Of a stretch of DNA of 64,000 bases, positions 35,456-44,869 are shown piece by piece (positions within the stretch are counted from its first letter, which is position 1; the number at the start of each line of letters is the position of its first letter). Under the pieces are notes generated by a model. It did no database searches. It was not told where the DNA came from and saw only the letters and a program-made list of their open reading frames with translations. A program made the translations under genes and the position numbers. The DNA lies in the NCBI RefSeq assembly GCF_001612725.1, contig NZ_BDAZ01000003.1, positions 62,001 to 126,000 on the forward strand. Reading direction: 5' to 3'. Origin of the DNA: Nocardia anaemiae NBRC 100462. Its GTDB lineage: Bacteria; Actinomycetota; Actinomycetes; Mycobacteriales; Mycobacteriaceae.

Positions 35456-36646
35456 CTAACTCGGCGTCGGGAGTTGGTCGACGATGTATTCGGCGATCGG
35501 CATGGCCGAGGTCGCGGCCGGTGACGGTGCGTTGAGCACGTGAATCGAGCGCGGTGTGCGCTCGATCAGGAAGTCGTGCACCAGGGTGCCGTCGCACAGC
35601 ACCGCCTGCGCGCGGATGCCCGCTTCGCGTGGTCGTAGATCCGCCACCGTGAGCTCCGGGCAATACCTTCGGCATTCGGCCAGATAACCGCGTTTGAACA
35701 GGGAGTTGCGCAATTCGCGCAGTCCGGTGCGCACATGGGCGCGGGCCACCCGGTGGAAGCCGGGAAAACCAAGCACCGCACGGGCGTCGCGGGCGTCGAA
35801 GCTGCCCTTGCGGTAGCCCTCCCTGGCCAGACCGAGCACCGCATTGGGGCCGACGGTCAGGGTGCCGTCGATCATCGGGCTCAGATGCACCCCGAGGAAG
35901 GGCAGATTCGGATCGGGAATCGGATAGATCAGCGTGCGCACCAGTCCGGATCGGCTGGACGGTAGCTGGTAGTACTCGCCGCGGAACGGCACGATGCGGA
36001 AATCGGTTCGCAGACCGGCGAGGGCAGCCATCCGGTCGGCCTGCAGACCCGCGCTGACCACCAGGGTGCGCGCGGTCCAGGAGCCTGCGGGACCCGTCGC
36101 GGTGACCGCGTCGGCGGTTTCGGTGAGTCCGGTGATCTCGGCATTCAGCACGATTTCCCCGCCCGCGGCCCGAACCTCCTCGGCGAGTGCGGCGGTGACA
36201 CGAGTGAAGTCGATGATGCCGGTGGCGGGCACGAACAATGCGCCGACACCGGTCACATGAGGTTCGCGGCGAGTCAATTCGGCGGTGTCGACGAGTTCGA
36301 CATCGACACCGTTGCTGACCGAGCGTTCGTGCAGCGCGATCATCCGCCGATATTCGGCGCCGTCGGTGGCCACCAGCAGTTTTCCGCAGACCTCGAACGG
36401 AATGCCGTGTGTCGCGGCGAATTCCTTGGTCCAGGCGGCACCTTTTCGGCACAGCCGGGCCTTCAGACTGTCCGGCGGGTAGTAGATGCCGGAGTGGATG
36501 ACGCCGCTGTTGTGCCCGGTCTGATGGGTCGCGAGTGCGCTGGCCTTGTCGACGAGCACCAGGTTCGCACCCGGATGACGTCGCAGAATTCGATGTGCCG
36601 TCGCGACTCCGACGATCCCGCCCCCGATGACACAGAAGTCGTACAT
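35456..36646 (-). CDS. lhgO: L-2-hydroxyglutarate oxidase
   Basis: A 396-aa FAD oxidoreductase starting at MYDFCVIGGGIVGVATA, with the Rossmann motif GGGIVG at residues 8-13. The family hallmarks THQTGHNSGVIHSGIYY and PFRGEYYQL are present, as is the C-terminal VHDFLIERTPRSIHVLNAPSPAAT. The enzyme oxidises the by-product L-2-hydroxyglutarate to 2-oxoglutarate, delivering electrons to quinone or oxygen. Start lacks a clear ribosome site; it lies 19 bp after the preceding hypothetical gene and may be translated from the same transcript. Confidence 0.92.
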   Translation of the reverse strand: MYDFCVIGGGIVGVATAHRILRRHPGANLVLVDKASALATHQTGHNSGVIHSGIYYPPDSLKARLCRKGAAWTKEFAATHGIPFEVCGKLLVATDGAEYRRMIALHERSVSNGVDVELVDTAELTRREPHVTGVGALFVPATGIIDFTRVTAALAEEVRAAGGEIVLNAEITGLTETADAVTATGPAGSWTARTLVVSAGLQADRMAALAGLRTDFRIVPFRGEYYQLPSSRSGLVRTLIYPIPDPNLPFLGVHLSPMIDGTLTVGPNAVLGLAREGYRKGSFDARDARAVLGFPGFHRVARAHVRTGLRELRNSLFKRGYLAECRRYCPELTVADLRPREAGIRAQAVLCDGTLVHDFLIERTPRSIHVLNAPSPAATSAMPIAEYIVDQLPTPS

Positions 36647-36665
36647 GGGAGGCAGCGTAGGCGGG

Positions 36666-37376
36666 CTAAACCGCTATGGTGTGGTTCGCCGCCGTCACGG
36701 TCGGATTCGGGGTCGCGTCGACCGTCGTCGCAGCGGGCGAATCATCAACGCCCGCAGCGTGTTCGGGGCTGGGCGCGGGATTGCGGTTCAGTCGCAGGCC
36801 GTGTTCGCCGAGGGTCGGATCCGAGAAGGTGAAAGTCACTTCACCGTTGTGGGTATCGACCTCGGTGCGCAACTGGGTGACACCGCCCGGGTCGGCGTGG
36901 ATACCGAGCCGATCCCGAACCGGTTCGGTGAGCAGGAAATCCGTCAGTACCGTCAGCGCATTGGTATCAACGGTCAAGGCGACGGAATTCGCGCGGCCGG
37001 GTGCCACCTGCGCGCCGACATAGGCGGTGCCGAGGCGCAGCTTGCCGCTGATTCCGGCGGAGGCAGGCGAATCGATATGGACCTGGGAGGTTTTCGCGAC
37101 GCCGTCACCGGGCGCCGCGGGGAAGCGGCCGAATAGTACGGGCAGATCGCGACTCGCGCCGGTCAGCATGGCATCGGAGAGCACCGGACCGTAGTCGGTA
37201 TCGACATCCGGAAGCCGAACCAGAGGTGGTGCGGCGACGTCATGGGTGGCGCGCTGGGTATCGGCCATCTGATGGACGATGTAGGCCCCGGAGGCGACGG
37301 TGAGACTGAGGCTGGCGGCACCGGCGAGCACGATGGCGGCATGCCGAGCGATCTGGGCAGGCTTATGTGATGCCAC
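36666..37376 (-). CDS. Membrane-anchored hypothetical protein
   Basis: A 236-aa protein starting at a GTG (V-A-S-H-K-P-A-Q-I) after GGAAAGGAACG. Residues about 10-37 form an uncleaved or signal-type hydrophobic segment (HAAIVLAGAASLSLTVASGAYIV). The rest is an exported domain with repeated strands (VHIDSPASAGISGKLRLGTAYVGAQV, GEVTFTFSDPTLGEHGLRL) and a Thr/Pro/Ala-rich tail. I do not recognise the family. It has no catalytic motif and few charged clusters. It is followed by lhgO after 19 bp, though a functional link is not evident. Confidence 0.75.
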   Translation of the reverse strand: MASHKPAQIARHAAIVLAGAASLSLTVASGAYIVHQMADTQRATHDVAAPPLVRLPDVDTDYGPVLSDAMLTGASRDLPVLFGRFPAAPGDGVAKTSQVHIDSPASAGISGKLRLGTAYVGAQVAPGRANSVALTVDTNALTVLTDFLLTEPVRDRLGIHADPGGVTQLRTEVDTHNGEVTFTFSDPTLGEHGLRLNRNPAPSPEHAAGVDDSPAATTVDATPNPTVTAANHTIAV

Positions 37377-37710
37377 GATGCGTTCCTTTCCGTCCGCCCC
37401 TGAACCCCTTACCGCGGCCCGCATCGTCGAAAGCCGTACGCTTGTCCAGGTTACAGGGGCCGCCGCAGGTCGCACCGCATGGGGGAGATCAGCATCACAA
37501 AAGCCGGGGGGCGACCTCGATACGAATGGCGTCGTCAATGTTTCTACGAGCTGACGAGCGGGTAAATACACTTAGCTGGCGAGCGTCATTCTCGACTGCC
37601 ACATCGAGACACCCGGCCAACGGCGTCCGGCCGACACGAACGGCGCACCCAAGTGTGGCGCTCGCCCGCACCTGCATTCCGGTCGGACCCGATGGTTCGG
37701 ATTCGGCGGG
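37377..37710. other. Intergenic region with no recognised gene
   Basis: 334 bp between the TIGR03084-type gene stop and the start of the hypothetical membrane protein, both on the minus strand. A weak 9-bp hairpin with one mismatch (37705-37713 / 37721-37729) overlaps the upstream gene's stop codon and could terminate it. The rest, including an AT-richer stretch near 37560-37580, likely carries the downstream gene's promoter; no gene is supported. Confidence 0.45.
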
Positions 37711-38496
37711 TCAGGCGAACTGGCCCGCCGACCGCCCGTCTCCCGTCGGTCCCGCGAAAGCCTGTGCGATGGTGAGCCATTCGGCGGCGTCCGCACCCAC
37801 TGCTTCCAACGCCAGATCGTCACGGTGCCGACGCTGCGTCACCAGCAGGCAGAAGTCCAGTGCCGGGCCGGTCACATTCTGCGCGGCGTCCTCGGGACCC
37901 CAGGACCACAGGTCGCCGTCCGGTGCCGTGAGTTCGACCCGGAATTCGTCGGTGGGCACGGTCTTGCCGCGCACGGTGTAGGCGAAATTCCTGGTCCGCA
38001 CGCCGATATGGGCGACCGTGCGCAGCCGGGCGGTCGGTGTCCTGGACAGCCCGAGTGCGTCGGCGATGTCCTGGCCGTGTGCGAAGGTCTCCATCATGCG
38101 CGCGCTGACCATCGATGCCGGGCTCATCGGCGGTCCGAACCACGGCAGTTTGGTGCCGGACGGCACCGCACGCAGGGCCTCGATCAGCGCGACACGGCCG
38201 CGGCGCCATCGATCGAGCAGTTCGGCCGCCGGTGCGGTGGCCGCCTCCTCGGCGGCCTCGTCTACGAAGGTGAACGCCCTCGGGCCAGCCTCCTCGACCA
38301 GCTCCGCGAAACCGTCCGGATCGGTGGCGGCCAGCGCGGCGACCTCGTCGGTCCAGGCCAGATGGCCGATCTGATGGGCGATACTCCAGCCGGGCGCCGG
38401 TGTCGGCGTCGACCAGTCCGCCAGCGGCGCGACGATCTGTTCCAGTTCCGCGCAGTCGTCGGCGAAATCGCGCAGGAGCGCATCGAGGTCGGCCAT
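37711..38496 (-). CDS. TIGR03084 family metal-binding (DinB/mycothiol-type) protein
   Basis: A 261-aa protein starting at MADLDALLRD; an in-frame upstream extension is not protein-like. The N-terminal four-helix region has GWSIAHQIGHLAWTDEVA with two His, and ETFAHGQDIADALGL supplies a third, the metal triad of the DinB/maleylpyruvate-isomerase superfamily. Members in Actinobacteria are thought to be mycothiol-dependent enzymes. The C-terminal half (FAYTVRGKTVPTDEFRVELTAPDG, WSWGPEDAAQNVTGPALDFCLLVTQRRH) matches the SCP2-like tail of this group. Reaction unknown. Confidence 0.88.
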   Translation of the reverse strand: MADLDALLRDFADDCAELEQIVAPLADWSTPTPAPGWSIAHQIGHLAWTDEVAALAATDPDGFAELVEEAGPRAFTFVDEAAEEAATAPAAELLDRWRRGRVALIEALRAVPSGTKLPWFGPPMSPASMVSARMMETFAHGQDIADALGLSRTPTARLRTVAHIGVRTRNFAYTVRGKTVPTDEFRVELTAPDGDLWSWGPEDAAQNVTGPALDFCLLVTQRRHRDDLALEAVGADAAEWLTIAQAFAGPTGDGRSAGQFA

Positions 38497-38562
38497 CAGA
38501 TCCCTGTCCCGTCCAGGCGCACTGCCTCGTACGCCGCCGCAGTTCAGCATCCCAGCGGGCTC

Positions 38563-38592
38563 AAAAAAATGCAAGCATGCGTGCTTGTATTT
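38563..38592 (-). terminator. Intrinsic terminator with U-tract after the DUF445 gene
   Basis: On the minus strand the sequence reads AAATACAAGCA-CGCA-TGCTTGCATTTTTTT. The stem is 11 bp with one mismatch and is followed by seven T, a canonical Rho-independent terminator and unusual in a high-GC actinobacterium. It lies 35 bp past the DUF445 stop. Confidence 0.75.
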
Positions 38593-38626
38593 GGCGTCGA
38601 CTCGCCGTCGACCGGAATCGGGACCG

Positions 38627-39982
38627 TTACCAGCCGAAAATCGTCAGGTGCGCGGCGCCGACCAGCAAGCCGAGCAGGGCGCCGTGCAGGTACAGCAGCC
38701 AGGCATCCTGTTCGACCGAGGCATAGAACATCTCCATGAACTCCCCCGGCGTGAGGTCCTGGAGCTTGCGTGCGGCGAACTCATCGATCTTCTTGGCCTG
38801 TTCGAGAGTGAACGCCTCGTCCTCGACCAGACTCGGGGCCAGCCCGACCGCCGCGCCCGCGGCGCCGACCTTGAGATTGTCGAATTGGCGTCGGCCGAAC
38901 GCGACGCGCACGAGCGAGGTGGTCGGGCCGAGTTGGCGATGGATCTCATCGGAGACCAATCGCTCGATCAGCTGCCTGGTCTTATCGCCGTTCGGGCCGT
39001 CGAGCAGTTCCCTGGACAGGTTCGGCAGGGTCAGCACCTGGTAGGCGAGGATATGCGCGAGATCGGTCGCCGCCTGCGGCTGCCGCTTGGCCAGCAGCGC
39101 CTGCTTCCACAAATACTTGTAGCGCGGCTGCGGATCACCCGGTTCGAAGACCATTTTGACCGCGATGACATTAACGATCACGCCGATCGCCGCCGAGGCC
39201 AGCAGCACGATCACCCAACCCGGCACCCAGCCGAACACCGGAATGGTGTGGTGCACATGCACATACAGTGCGAGCAGCAGACCGAACGGCGCACCGAGCA
39301 GGCCGATTCGCACCATGAAACGCAATTCGGGGGCGGCGATGGTGGTCGTCAGATCCTCGAGGATGTACGGGTTTTCCCGCAGATATCGAATGACGAAGGA
39401 TTTGATATCGATGAGCTGGTCGACATTGGCGCCGAGCGATTCGAAGGCGCGCTTGGTCAATGCGGGCAACTCGCGGTCCACCCGCTGATAGATGACCTGC
39501 TTCATCGCCCTCGGGACGCCCCGCCACAGGTCCGGATTCTCCCGATACATCACCTCGTCGACAATTGGTTTGACCTGCTTGCTCGCGAGTATCGCGAGGT
39601 AATCGGCAATACTCTCCAGATCCAGCTCGTGGATGAAATCACGCGGACTGCCGATGCGCATCAGCGCCTTGTCGACACAAATGCTGGCCATCTTCTCCGC
39701 CCGCGCCGGAATGAATCCCTGGAATCCGAGGCGGCGGCCGTCACCGGAGAATGTCGGCAGCACCTGGACCCGCCGCGGAAAATACGGATACAACACCTGC
39801 AGGCCAGGAATCCGGATTCCGCGAAAGACCACCGGCCAGAACAGCATCAGCACACCGGTCCAGTTGGTGAGCCACCCGGCGAGCGCGCTGAAGATCGGAA
39901 AGGTGATCAGATCGACAGAGAACTTGGACAGACCGGTCAGCTCTTCCCAATCGATGAACACTCCGGACGTGAGTGTTGTCAT
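38627..39982 (-). CDS. DUF445 family membrane protein
   Basis: A 451-aa protein starting at MTTLTSGVFI with GGGGGAT upstream. The DUF445 hallmark is at residues about 34-110: ALAGWLTNWTGVLMLFWPV and GFQGFIPARAEKMASICVDKAL. Two more membrane segments lie near residues 225-275 and one at the extreme C-terminus (LHGALLGLLVGAAHLTIF). Between them are amphipathic helical stretches. Function of the family is unknown, though related YheB/SbtB-like proteins sit in the inner membrane. It is divergent from lon, separated by 274 bp. Confidence 0.85.
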   Translation of the reverse strand: MTTLTSGVFIDWEELTGLSKFSVDLITFPIFSALAGWLTNWTGVLMLFWPVVFRGIRIPGLQVLYPYFPRRVQVLPTFSGDGRRLGFQGFIPARAEKMASICVDKALMRIGSPRDFIHELDLESIADYLAILASKQVKPIVDEVMYRENPDLWRGVPRAMKQVIYQRVDRELPALTKRAFESLGANVDQLIDIKSFVIRYLRENPYILEDLTTTIAAPELRFMVRIGLLGAPFGLLLALYVHVHHTIPVFGWVPGWVIVLLASAAIGVIVNVIAVKMVFEPGDPQPRYKYLWKQALLAKRQPQAATDLAHILAYQVLTLPNLSRELLDGPNGDKTRQLIERLVSDEIHRQLGPTTSLVRVAFGRRQFDNLKVGAAGAAVGLAPSLVEDEAFTLEQAKKIDEFAARKLQDLTPGEFMEMFYASVEQDAWLLYLHGALLGLLVGAAHLTIFGW

Positions 39983-40216
39983 CGTGGGATCCCCCTAAAG
40001 CCGCCCAGGTAGTGAGATATCTAGCTGCCAACATTCTCATTGGCTCCGATGGGGTGTCAATGCGGGACTGAGCCGAGGTCTTGCACCGCGCGGCGACCAC
40101 CTCGGCCCGGTGCTTCCGTCAGCGTGACGCGTTCGGGCTCCGCTGGTGCCGCAAACATCGCCGATCGCTGTGAGCGAACGTGGGCAGTGGTGTGGAACAA
40201 ACGTGGAACGCCCGGG

Positions 40217-40237
40217 GTTGACTGGGCATCGCTCAAC
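40217..40237 (+). promoter_or_regulatory. HAIR-like HspR operator upstream of lon
   Basis: GTTGACT-N7-GCTCAAC has the same spacing as the HAIR consensus CTTGAGT-N7-ACTCAAG and matches it at 10 of 14 positions. It ends 19 bases before the lon start codon. In Streptomyces lividans, lon is controlled by HspR through such an element, so this is a plausible heat-shock operator. Binding is inferred. Confidence 0.5.
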
Positions 40238-40256
40238 TTTTGGAAGGGTCGAACAC

Positions 40257-42659
40257 GTGACTACACCACAGAACCTGCCGGTGCTGTTCCTGACCGATCC
40301 GATCGTGCTGCCGGGCATGGTCGTGCCCATCGAACTGGACGAATCGGCGCAGGCCGCCATCGACGCCGCGCGCGCCGCGAATACCGACGCGGTACTGCTC
40401 GCGCCCCGATTGACCGAGGGCTACGCCTCCTACGGCGTCGTCGCCACCATCGAACAGGTGGGCCGGATGCGCGGTGGCGCACCCGCCGCGGTGCTCAAGG
40501 CCGAACGGCGCGCCAAGATCGGTCACGGGGTCACCGGGCCGGGCGCCGCGCTGTGGGTCGAGGCCGAGCCGGTGGAAACCCCCGCCGCCGACGGTCGCAC
40601 CAAAGAGCTTGCCGCCGAATACAAGAAGCTGGTCGTTTCGGTGCTGCAGCGCCGCGAGGCCTGGCAGATCATCGACGCGGTCAATCAGCTGACCGATCCG
40701 TCGACGATCGCCGATACCGCGGGCTACGCGCCGTACCTGACCGCCGACGAGAAGCGTGAACTGCTCGAAACCCCGGATACCGCACAGCGTTTGACCAAGC
40801 TGATCGAGTGGACCAAGGCGCATATCGCCGAGGCGGAGATCACCGAGAAGATCAGCGAAGATGTCCGCGAGGGCATGGAGAAGAGCCAACGCGAATTCCT
40901 GCTGCGCCAACAGCTCAATGCCATTCGCAAGGAGCTCGGCGAAGACGAGCCCGACGGCGCCGACGACTACCGCACCCGGGTCGAGCAGGCCGATCTGCCC
41001 GATGACGTGCGCGCGGAGGCGTTGCGCGAGGTCGGTCGCCTGGAGCGGGCCAGCGATCAGAGCCCGGAATCCGGCTGGATCCGGACCTGGCTGGATACCG
41101 TCCTCGACTTGCCATGGACAGTGAAAACCACTGATAGCACCGATGTTTCGGCCGCCCGCGCGGTGCTGGACGCAGATCACCACGGCCTGGACGAGGTGAA
41201 GGATCGCATGGTCGAGTACCTGGCCGTGCGCTCGCGCCGGGCCGCGCGCGGACTCGAGGTCGTCGGCGGACGAGGTTCGGGCGCCGTGCTCGCGCTGGTC
41301 GGTCCGCCCGGCGTCGGCAAGACCTCGCTGGGTGAGTCGGTGGCGCGGGCCATGGGCCGCAAGTTCGTCAGGGTCGCACTCGGCGGTGTGCGCGACGAGG
41401 CGGAGATCCGTGGTCACCGGCGCACCTACGTCGGTGCGCTGCCGGGCCGGATCGTGCGCGCCATCAAGGAGGCGGGATCGATGAATCCCGTTGTGCTGCT
41501 GGACGAGATCGATAAGGTCGGCTCGGACTTCCGTGGTGATCCGGCCGCGGCGCTGCTCGAGGTGCTGGATCCGGCCCAGAACCACACGTTCCGGGATCAC
41601 TACCTGGATCTGGATCTCGATCTGTCCGACGTGCTGTTCATCGCGACCGCGAATGTCATGGAGACCATTCCCGGCCCGCTGCTGGACCGCATGGAAATGA
41701 TCACCGTCGACGGTTACACCGAGGACGACAAGGTGGCCATCGCCCGTGACTTCCTGGTGCCGCGGCAGCTGGAGCGCAATGCGCTTACTGCCGAAGAGGT
41801 TTCGATCACCGAAGCGGCATTGCGTGAGGTCGCGGCCAACTACACCCGGGAAGCCGGTGTGCGGCAGATGGAGCGGTTGATCGCGAAGGCATTGCGCAAG
41901 GCCGCGACTCGGCTCTCCGAGGACGGCAATAGTTCGGCCGACAATGTGGTGTCGCTGGGTTACGACGCCGAACTGCGCTACGACTCGCCGGAGTCGTTGA
42001 CCATCGATCTGGACAACCTGAAGGACTACCTGGGTCGCCCTCGCTTCACCCCGGATTCGGTGGAACGTACCGCCGTTCCCGGTGTGGCAACGGGTTTGGC
42101 GGTCACCGGTCTCGGCGGCGATGTCCTCTACATCGAGGCCAATGGCGCCGAGGGCGAGCGTGCGCTCACCCTGACCGGTCAGCTGGGTGATGTCATGAAG
42201 GAGTCGGCGCAGATCGCCCTCACCTACGTGCGCTCGCACCTGGCCGAGATCGGGATCGAACCGTCGGTGCTGGATCGCAATATCCACATCCACTTTCCGG
42301 CGGGTGCGGTGCCGAAGGATGGACCGTCGGCCGGTGTCACCATGGTCACCGCGCTGGTGTCGCTAGCGCTCGGTCGGCAGGTGCGCGCGGATGTCGGCAT
42401 GACCGGTGAGGTCACGCTGAACGGCCGGGTGCTGCCGATCGGCGGGGTGAAGCAGAAGCTGATGGCCGCGCAGCGCGCGGGTCTGAAGACGGTGTTCATC
42501 CCGGCCCGCAATGAGCCGGATCTGGACGACGTGCCCGCCGAGGTGCTTGCCGCCCTGGATGTGCGTCCGGTCGCCGATGTGGCCGACATCCTGGCCTACG
42601 CCATCGAGCCGGTCGCCGAACGCGCACTGGCGGCTCCCGCCTTCGCGGCGAGCGCCTGA
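40257..42659 (+). CDS. lon: ATP-dependent protease Lon
   Basis: An 800-aa protease from a GTG start (V-T-T-P-Q-N-L) seven or so bases after GGAAGGG. The N-terminal substrate domain occupies about 1-200, then coiled helix ([20 protein letters not shown]). The AAA+ module has Walker A GPPGVGKT (349-356) and Walker B VVLLDEID (412-419). The protease dyad is Ser691 in PKDGPSAG (686-693) and Lys734 in [14 protein letters not shown]. Lon degrades misfolded and regulatory proteins in the cytosol. M. tuberculosis lacks lon while M. smegmatis and Nocardia keep it. A HAIR-like site upstream suggests heat-shock control, and a strong terminator follows. Confidence 0.97.
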   Translation: MTTPQNLPVLFLTDPIVLPGMVVPIELDESAQAAIDAARAANTDAVLLAPRLTEGYASYGVVATIEQVGRMRGGAPAAVLKAERRAKIGHGVTGPGAALWVEAEPVETPAADGRTKELAAEYKKLVVSVLQRREAWQIIDAVNQLTDPSTIADTAGYAPYLTADEKRELLETPDTAQRLTKLIEWTKAHIAEAEITEKISEDVREGMEKSQREFLLRQQLNAIRKELGEDEPDGADDYRTRVEQADLPDDVRAEALREVGRLERASDQSPESGWIRTWLDTVLDLPWTVKTTDSTDVSAARAVLDADHHGLDEVKDRMVEYLAVRSRRAARGLEVVGGRGSGAVLALVGPPGVGKTSLGESVARAMGRKFVRVALGGVRDEAEIRGHRRTYVGALPGRIVRAIKEAGSMNPVVLLDEIDKVGSDFRGDPAAALLEVLDPAQNHTFRDHYLDLDLDLSDVLFIATANVMETIPGPLLDRMEMITVDGYTEDDKVAIARDFLVPRQLERNALTAEEVSITEAALREVAANYTREAGVRQMERLIAKALRKAATRLSEDGNSSADNVVSLGYDAELRYDSPESLTIDLDNLKDYLGRPRFTPDSVERTAVPGVATGLAVTGLGGDVLYIEANGAEGERALTLTGQLGDVMKESAQIALTYVRSHLAEIGIEPSVLDRNIHIHFPAGAVPKDGPSAGVTMVTALVSLALGRQVRADVGMTGEVTLNGRVLPIGGVKQKLMAAQRAGLKTVFIPARNEPDLDDVPAEVLAALDVRPVADVADILAYAIEPVAERALAAPAFAASA

Positions 42660-42670
42660 CGTCCGACTCG

Positions 42671-42700
42671 AACGGGCCGTACCTGCGGGTACGGCCCGTT
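42671..42700 (+). terminator. Terminator after lon
   Basis: A perfect 13-bp stem (42671-42683 / 42688-42700) with a TGCG loop, starting 11 bp past the lon stop and ending in a short T run. Confidence 0.88.
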
Positions 42701-42766
42701 TCATATGCATGGTCGCCGTGACCGTGACGCAAGGGTGATGCAAGCCCATGCGCACACGATCGTGGC

Positions 42767-44380
42767 ATGACTTCTACGCAGCGGATTCCCGTTCTCGTTG
42801 TCGGCGGCGGACTGGTCGGATTATCGGCCGCGCTATTCCTCGAATATCACGATGTCCCTTATGTTCTCGTCGAAAAGCGGACCAAGGTATCGGCTTTGCC
42901 CAAGTCTCGCGGTGTCCATACCAGAACCGTCGAGCTGTTCCGCCAGGTCGGTGTCGAGGAACGGGTCGAGCAGACCGCGAGGACCGCATTGCGGGCGGGC
43001 AGCTTCGGTGGCGCGAGGCGGGGTACCAGCCTGATCACGGCCCAGGCGCTTGACCTGAGCCACCTGCGGGCGGCAATGGCGGCGGCCGATCCCAGCCCAT
43101 CGCAGTTCTGCTTCCTGCCCCAGGTTCTGCTCGAGCCGGTACTCGCGGAGCAGGCGCGCGAACGCGGCGGCGATCTCCGATTCGGGGTCGAACTCATTGA
43201 TTTCGAAGCCGACGAGTCGGGTGTCACGGCGAGGATGCGTGACGAATCGGGCCGCAGTTCGGTCATCCGGGCCGAGTACCTCATCGCCGCCGATGGTGCG
43301 GCCAGCCCGATTCGTCGGGCCTTGGATATCGCGGGCTGGGAGGTGCCGCCGACGCGCCACTACATCAATGTCTTCGCGCGGACGGATCTCACCGGTGTGC
43401 TGGGCGGGCGCACCTTCAGCCAGTGCGAGATCGGCAATGACACCGTGCGCGCACTCGTCTTGTCCAAGAACAACACCGACGAATGGTCCTTCCAGCTCGA
43501 ATACGATCCGACCCGTGAGACGGCCGCGGACTATCCGGACGAGCGCTGTGTCGAGTTGATCAGAGCCGCGATCGGCGTATCCGATATCGATGTCGAGGTG
43601 CTGGCTCGAAGCGCTTGGGACACCGGTAGTTTCGTGGCCGACGAGTATCGGCGGGATCGGATCTTCCTCGTCGGTGACGCCGCCCACCGGCACGCGCCAT
43701 GGGGTGGGTTCGGCGGCAATACCGGTGTCGCCGACGCCCATAACCTGGTCTGGAAACTGGCCGCCGTGCTGTCGGGTACCGGCGGACCCGCATTGCTCGA
43801 TTCCTATCAGGCCGAACGGTGGTCACGTGCGATCATCGCCGCCGAACAGGCCAATCTGGGTGATGACTTCGAAACCCGCTACGGCATCGAAACTCCTGAT
43901 AACGCCGATATTTTGGCGCGGCGGCTGGATGTCGGGGCGGTCATGTCGCGCTTCCGGTACTCGTCGAGTGCGGTATTGCGCAAACCCGCACATTGCGTCG
44001 AATGGGTTGAGCCGCATGTCGATCGGTTGGCCGGACAGGTCGGCACGCGAGCACCGCACCTGTGGCTCGACGCCGCGCACACCACATCGACCTTGGATCT
44101 CTGCGGGCCCGGTTACGCGATACTGATCGCCGGGAATTCGGCTGCCTGGCGCGACGCCGCGGCGGATGCACAGCGCTCGACCGGTATCGAGATCGCCGTA
44201 CACGGGTTGACCGCCGAGTGGGGTGTCTGCACAGGTCTGCCGGAGGGTGGTGCGCTGCTGGTGCGCCCGGACGGGCATGTGGCAGCGCGCTCCGACGAGG
44301 GGCTATATCCGGGGTCGCTGACCGAAACTTTGCGGTCGCTGACGGGCTGGTCGGTGCTTGACACCAAGGCTACTGCTTGA
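42767..44380 (+). CDS. FAD-dependent aromatic monooxygenase (PheA/TfdB-like)
   Basis: A 537-aa flavoprotein from MTSTQRIPVL. The first Rossmann motif GGGLVG is at residues 13-18, the shared DG motif is in YLIAADGAASPIRRALDI, and the second FAD motif is FLVGDAAHRHAPWGGFGGNTGVADAHNLVWKLA. The C-terminal 140 residues form the thioredoxin-like domain typical of phenol and 2,4-dichlorophenol hydroxylases and of polyketide hydroxylases. NAD(P)H-dependent hydroxylation of an aromatic or polyketide is likely; the substrate cannot be read. It is not clustered with other pathway genes. Confidence 0.92.
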   Translation: MTSTQRIPVLVVGGGLVGLSAALFLEYHDVPYVLVEKRTKVSALPKSRGVHTRTVELFRQVGVEERVEQTARTALRAGSFGGARRGTSLITAQALDLSHLRAAMAAADPSPSQFCFLPQVLLEPVLAEQARERGGDLRFGVELIDFEADESGVTARMRDESGRSSVIRAEYLIAADGAASPIRRALDIAGWEVPPTRHYINVFARTDLTGVLGGRTFSQCEIGNDTVRALVLSKNNTDEWSFQLEYDPTRETAADYPDERCVELIRAAIGVSDIDVEVLARSAWDTGSFVADEYRRDRIFLVGDAAHRHAPWGGFGGNTGVADAHNLVWKLAAVLSGTGGPALLDSYQAERWSRAIIAAEQANLGDDFETRYGIETPDNADILARRLDVGAVMSRFRYSSSAVLRKPAHCVEWVEPHVDRLAGQVGTRAPHLWLDAAHTTSTLDLCGPGYAILIAGNSAAWRDAAADAQRSTGIEIAVHGLTAEWGVCTGLPEGGALLVRPDGHVAARSDEGLYPGSLTETLRSLTGWSVLDTKATA

Positions 44381-44413
44381 TTCAGTACACCCCCGCAGGC
44401 TGTGCAAACGACC

Positions 44414-44857
44414 TCAGTTGCCGTCGGAACCCAGTTCCCGCTCGACGGAACGCGCGTTGCCCTGGGCGACCGCGCACAGCACCGGCTCCGAATTCGCGCT
44501 CTCGGCATAGATCTCACAGGAGACGACGGCCTGGCGGCGCGTCGACCCGGTGACGGTGGCCTCGGCCCGCAGTCGGCTACCGGCGGCGGGCCGCAGGTAG
44601 GTGATGGTGAAACCACCGGTCAACACATTGGCGCCGAGCACCGTTCCGGCGGCGAAGGTGAGGGCGTTATCGGCCGCATAGGACACCACCCCGCCGTGCA
44701 CGAAGCCGAATTGCTGGCCAAGTTCGGGACGGATGGGAATGACGAGAGTCGCCGCACCGTCGCCGAATGCGGTGATTTCGGTACCGACCAACTGCGCGAA
44801 CGGCTGTGCGGCGAGCACCTGCTTCGCGAGGTCCAGGTCGAGGGCGATCATCGGCAT
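44414..44857 (-). CDS. PaaI-type hotdog thioesterase
   Basis: A 147-aa protein starting at MPMIALDLDL after GGAGCCATCC. The hotdog-fold motif FGFVHGGVVSYAADNALTFAA, with its HGG turn, is at about residues 51-71, and TGGFTITYLRPAAGSRLRAEA is the following strand pair. These enzymes hydrolyse acyl-CoA thioesters, often phenylacetyl-CoA derivatives. It lies 12 bp after the TetR gene, so the two form an operon and the regulator probably controls it. Confidence 0.9.
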   Translation of the reverse strand: MPMIALDLDLAKQVLAAQPFAQLVGTEITAFGDGAATLVIPIRPELGQQFGFVHGGVVSYAADNALTFAAGTVLGANVLTGGFTITYLRPAAGSRLRAEATVTGSTRRQAVVSCEIYAESANSEPVLCAVAQGNARSVERELGSDGN

Positions 44858-44869
44858 GGATGGCTCCGT

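Noticed and set aside
40233..42293. A 686-residue minus-strand frame opposite lon
   Set aside because: Lon has complete Walker and protease motifs on the plus strand; the antisense frame has no recognisable domain.
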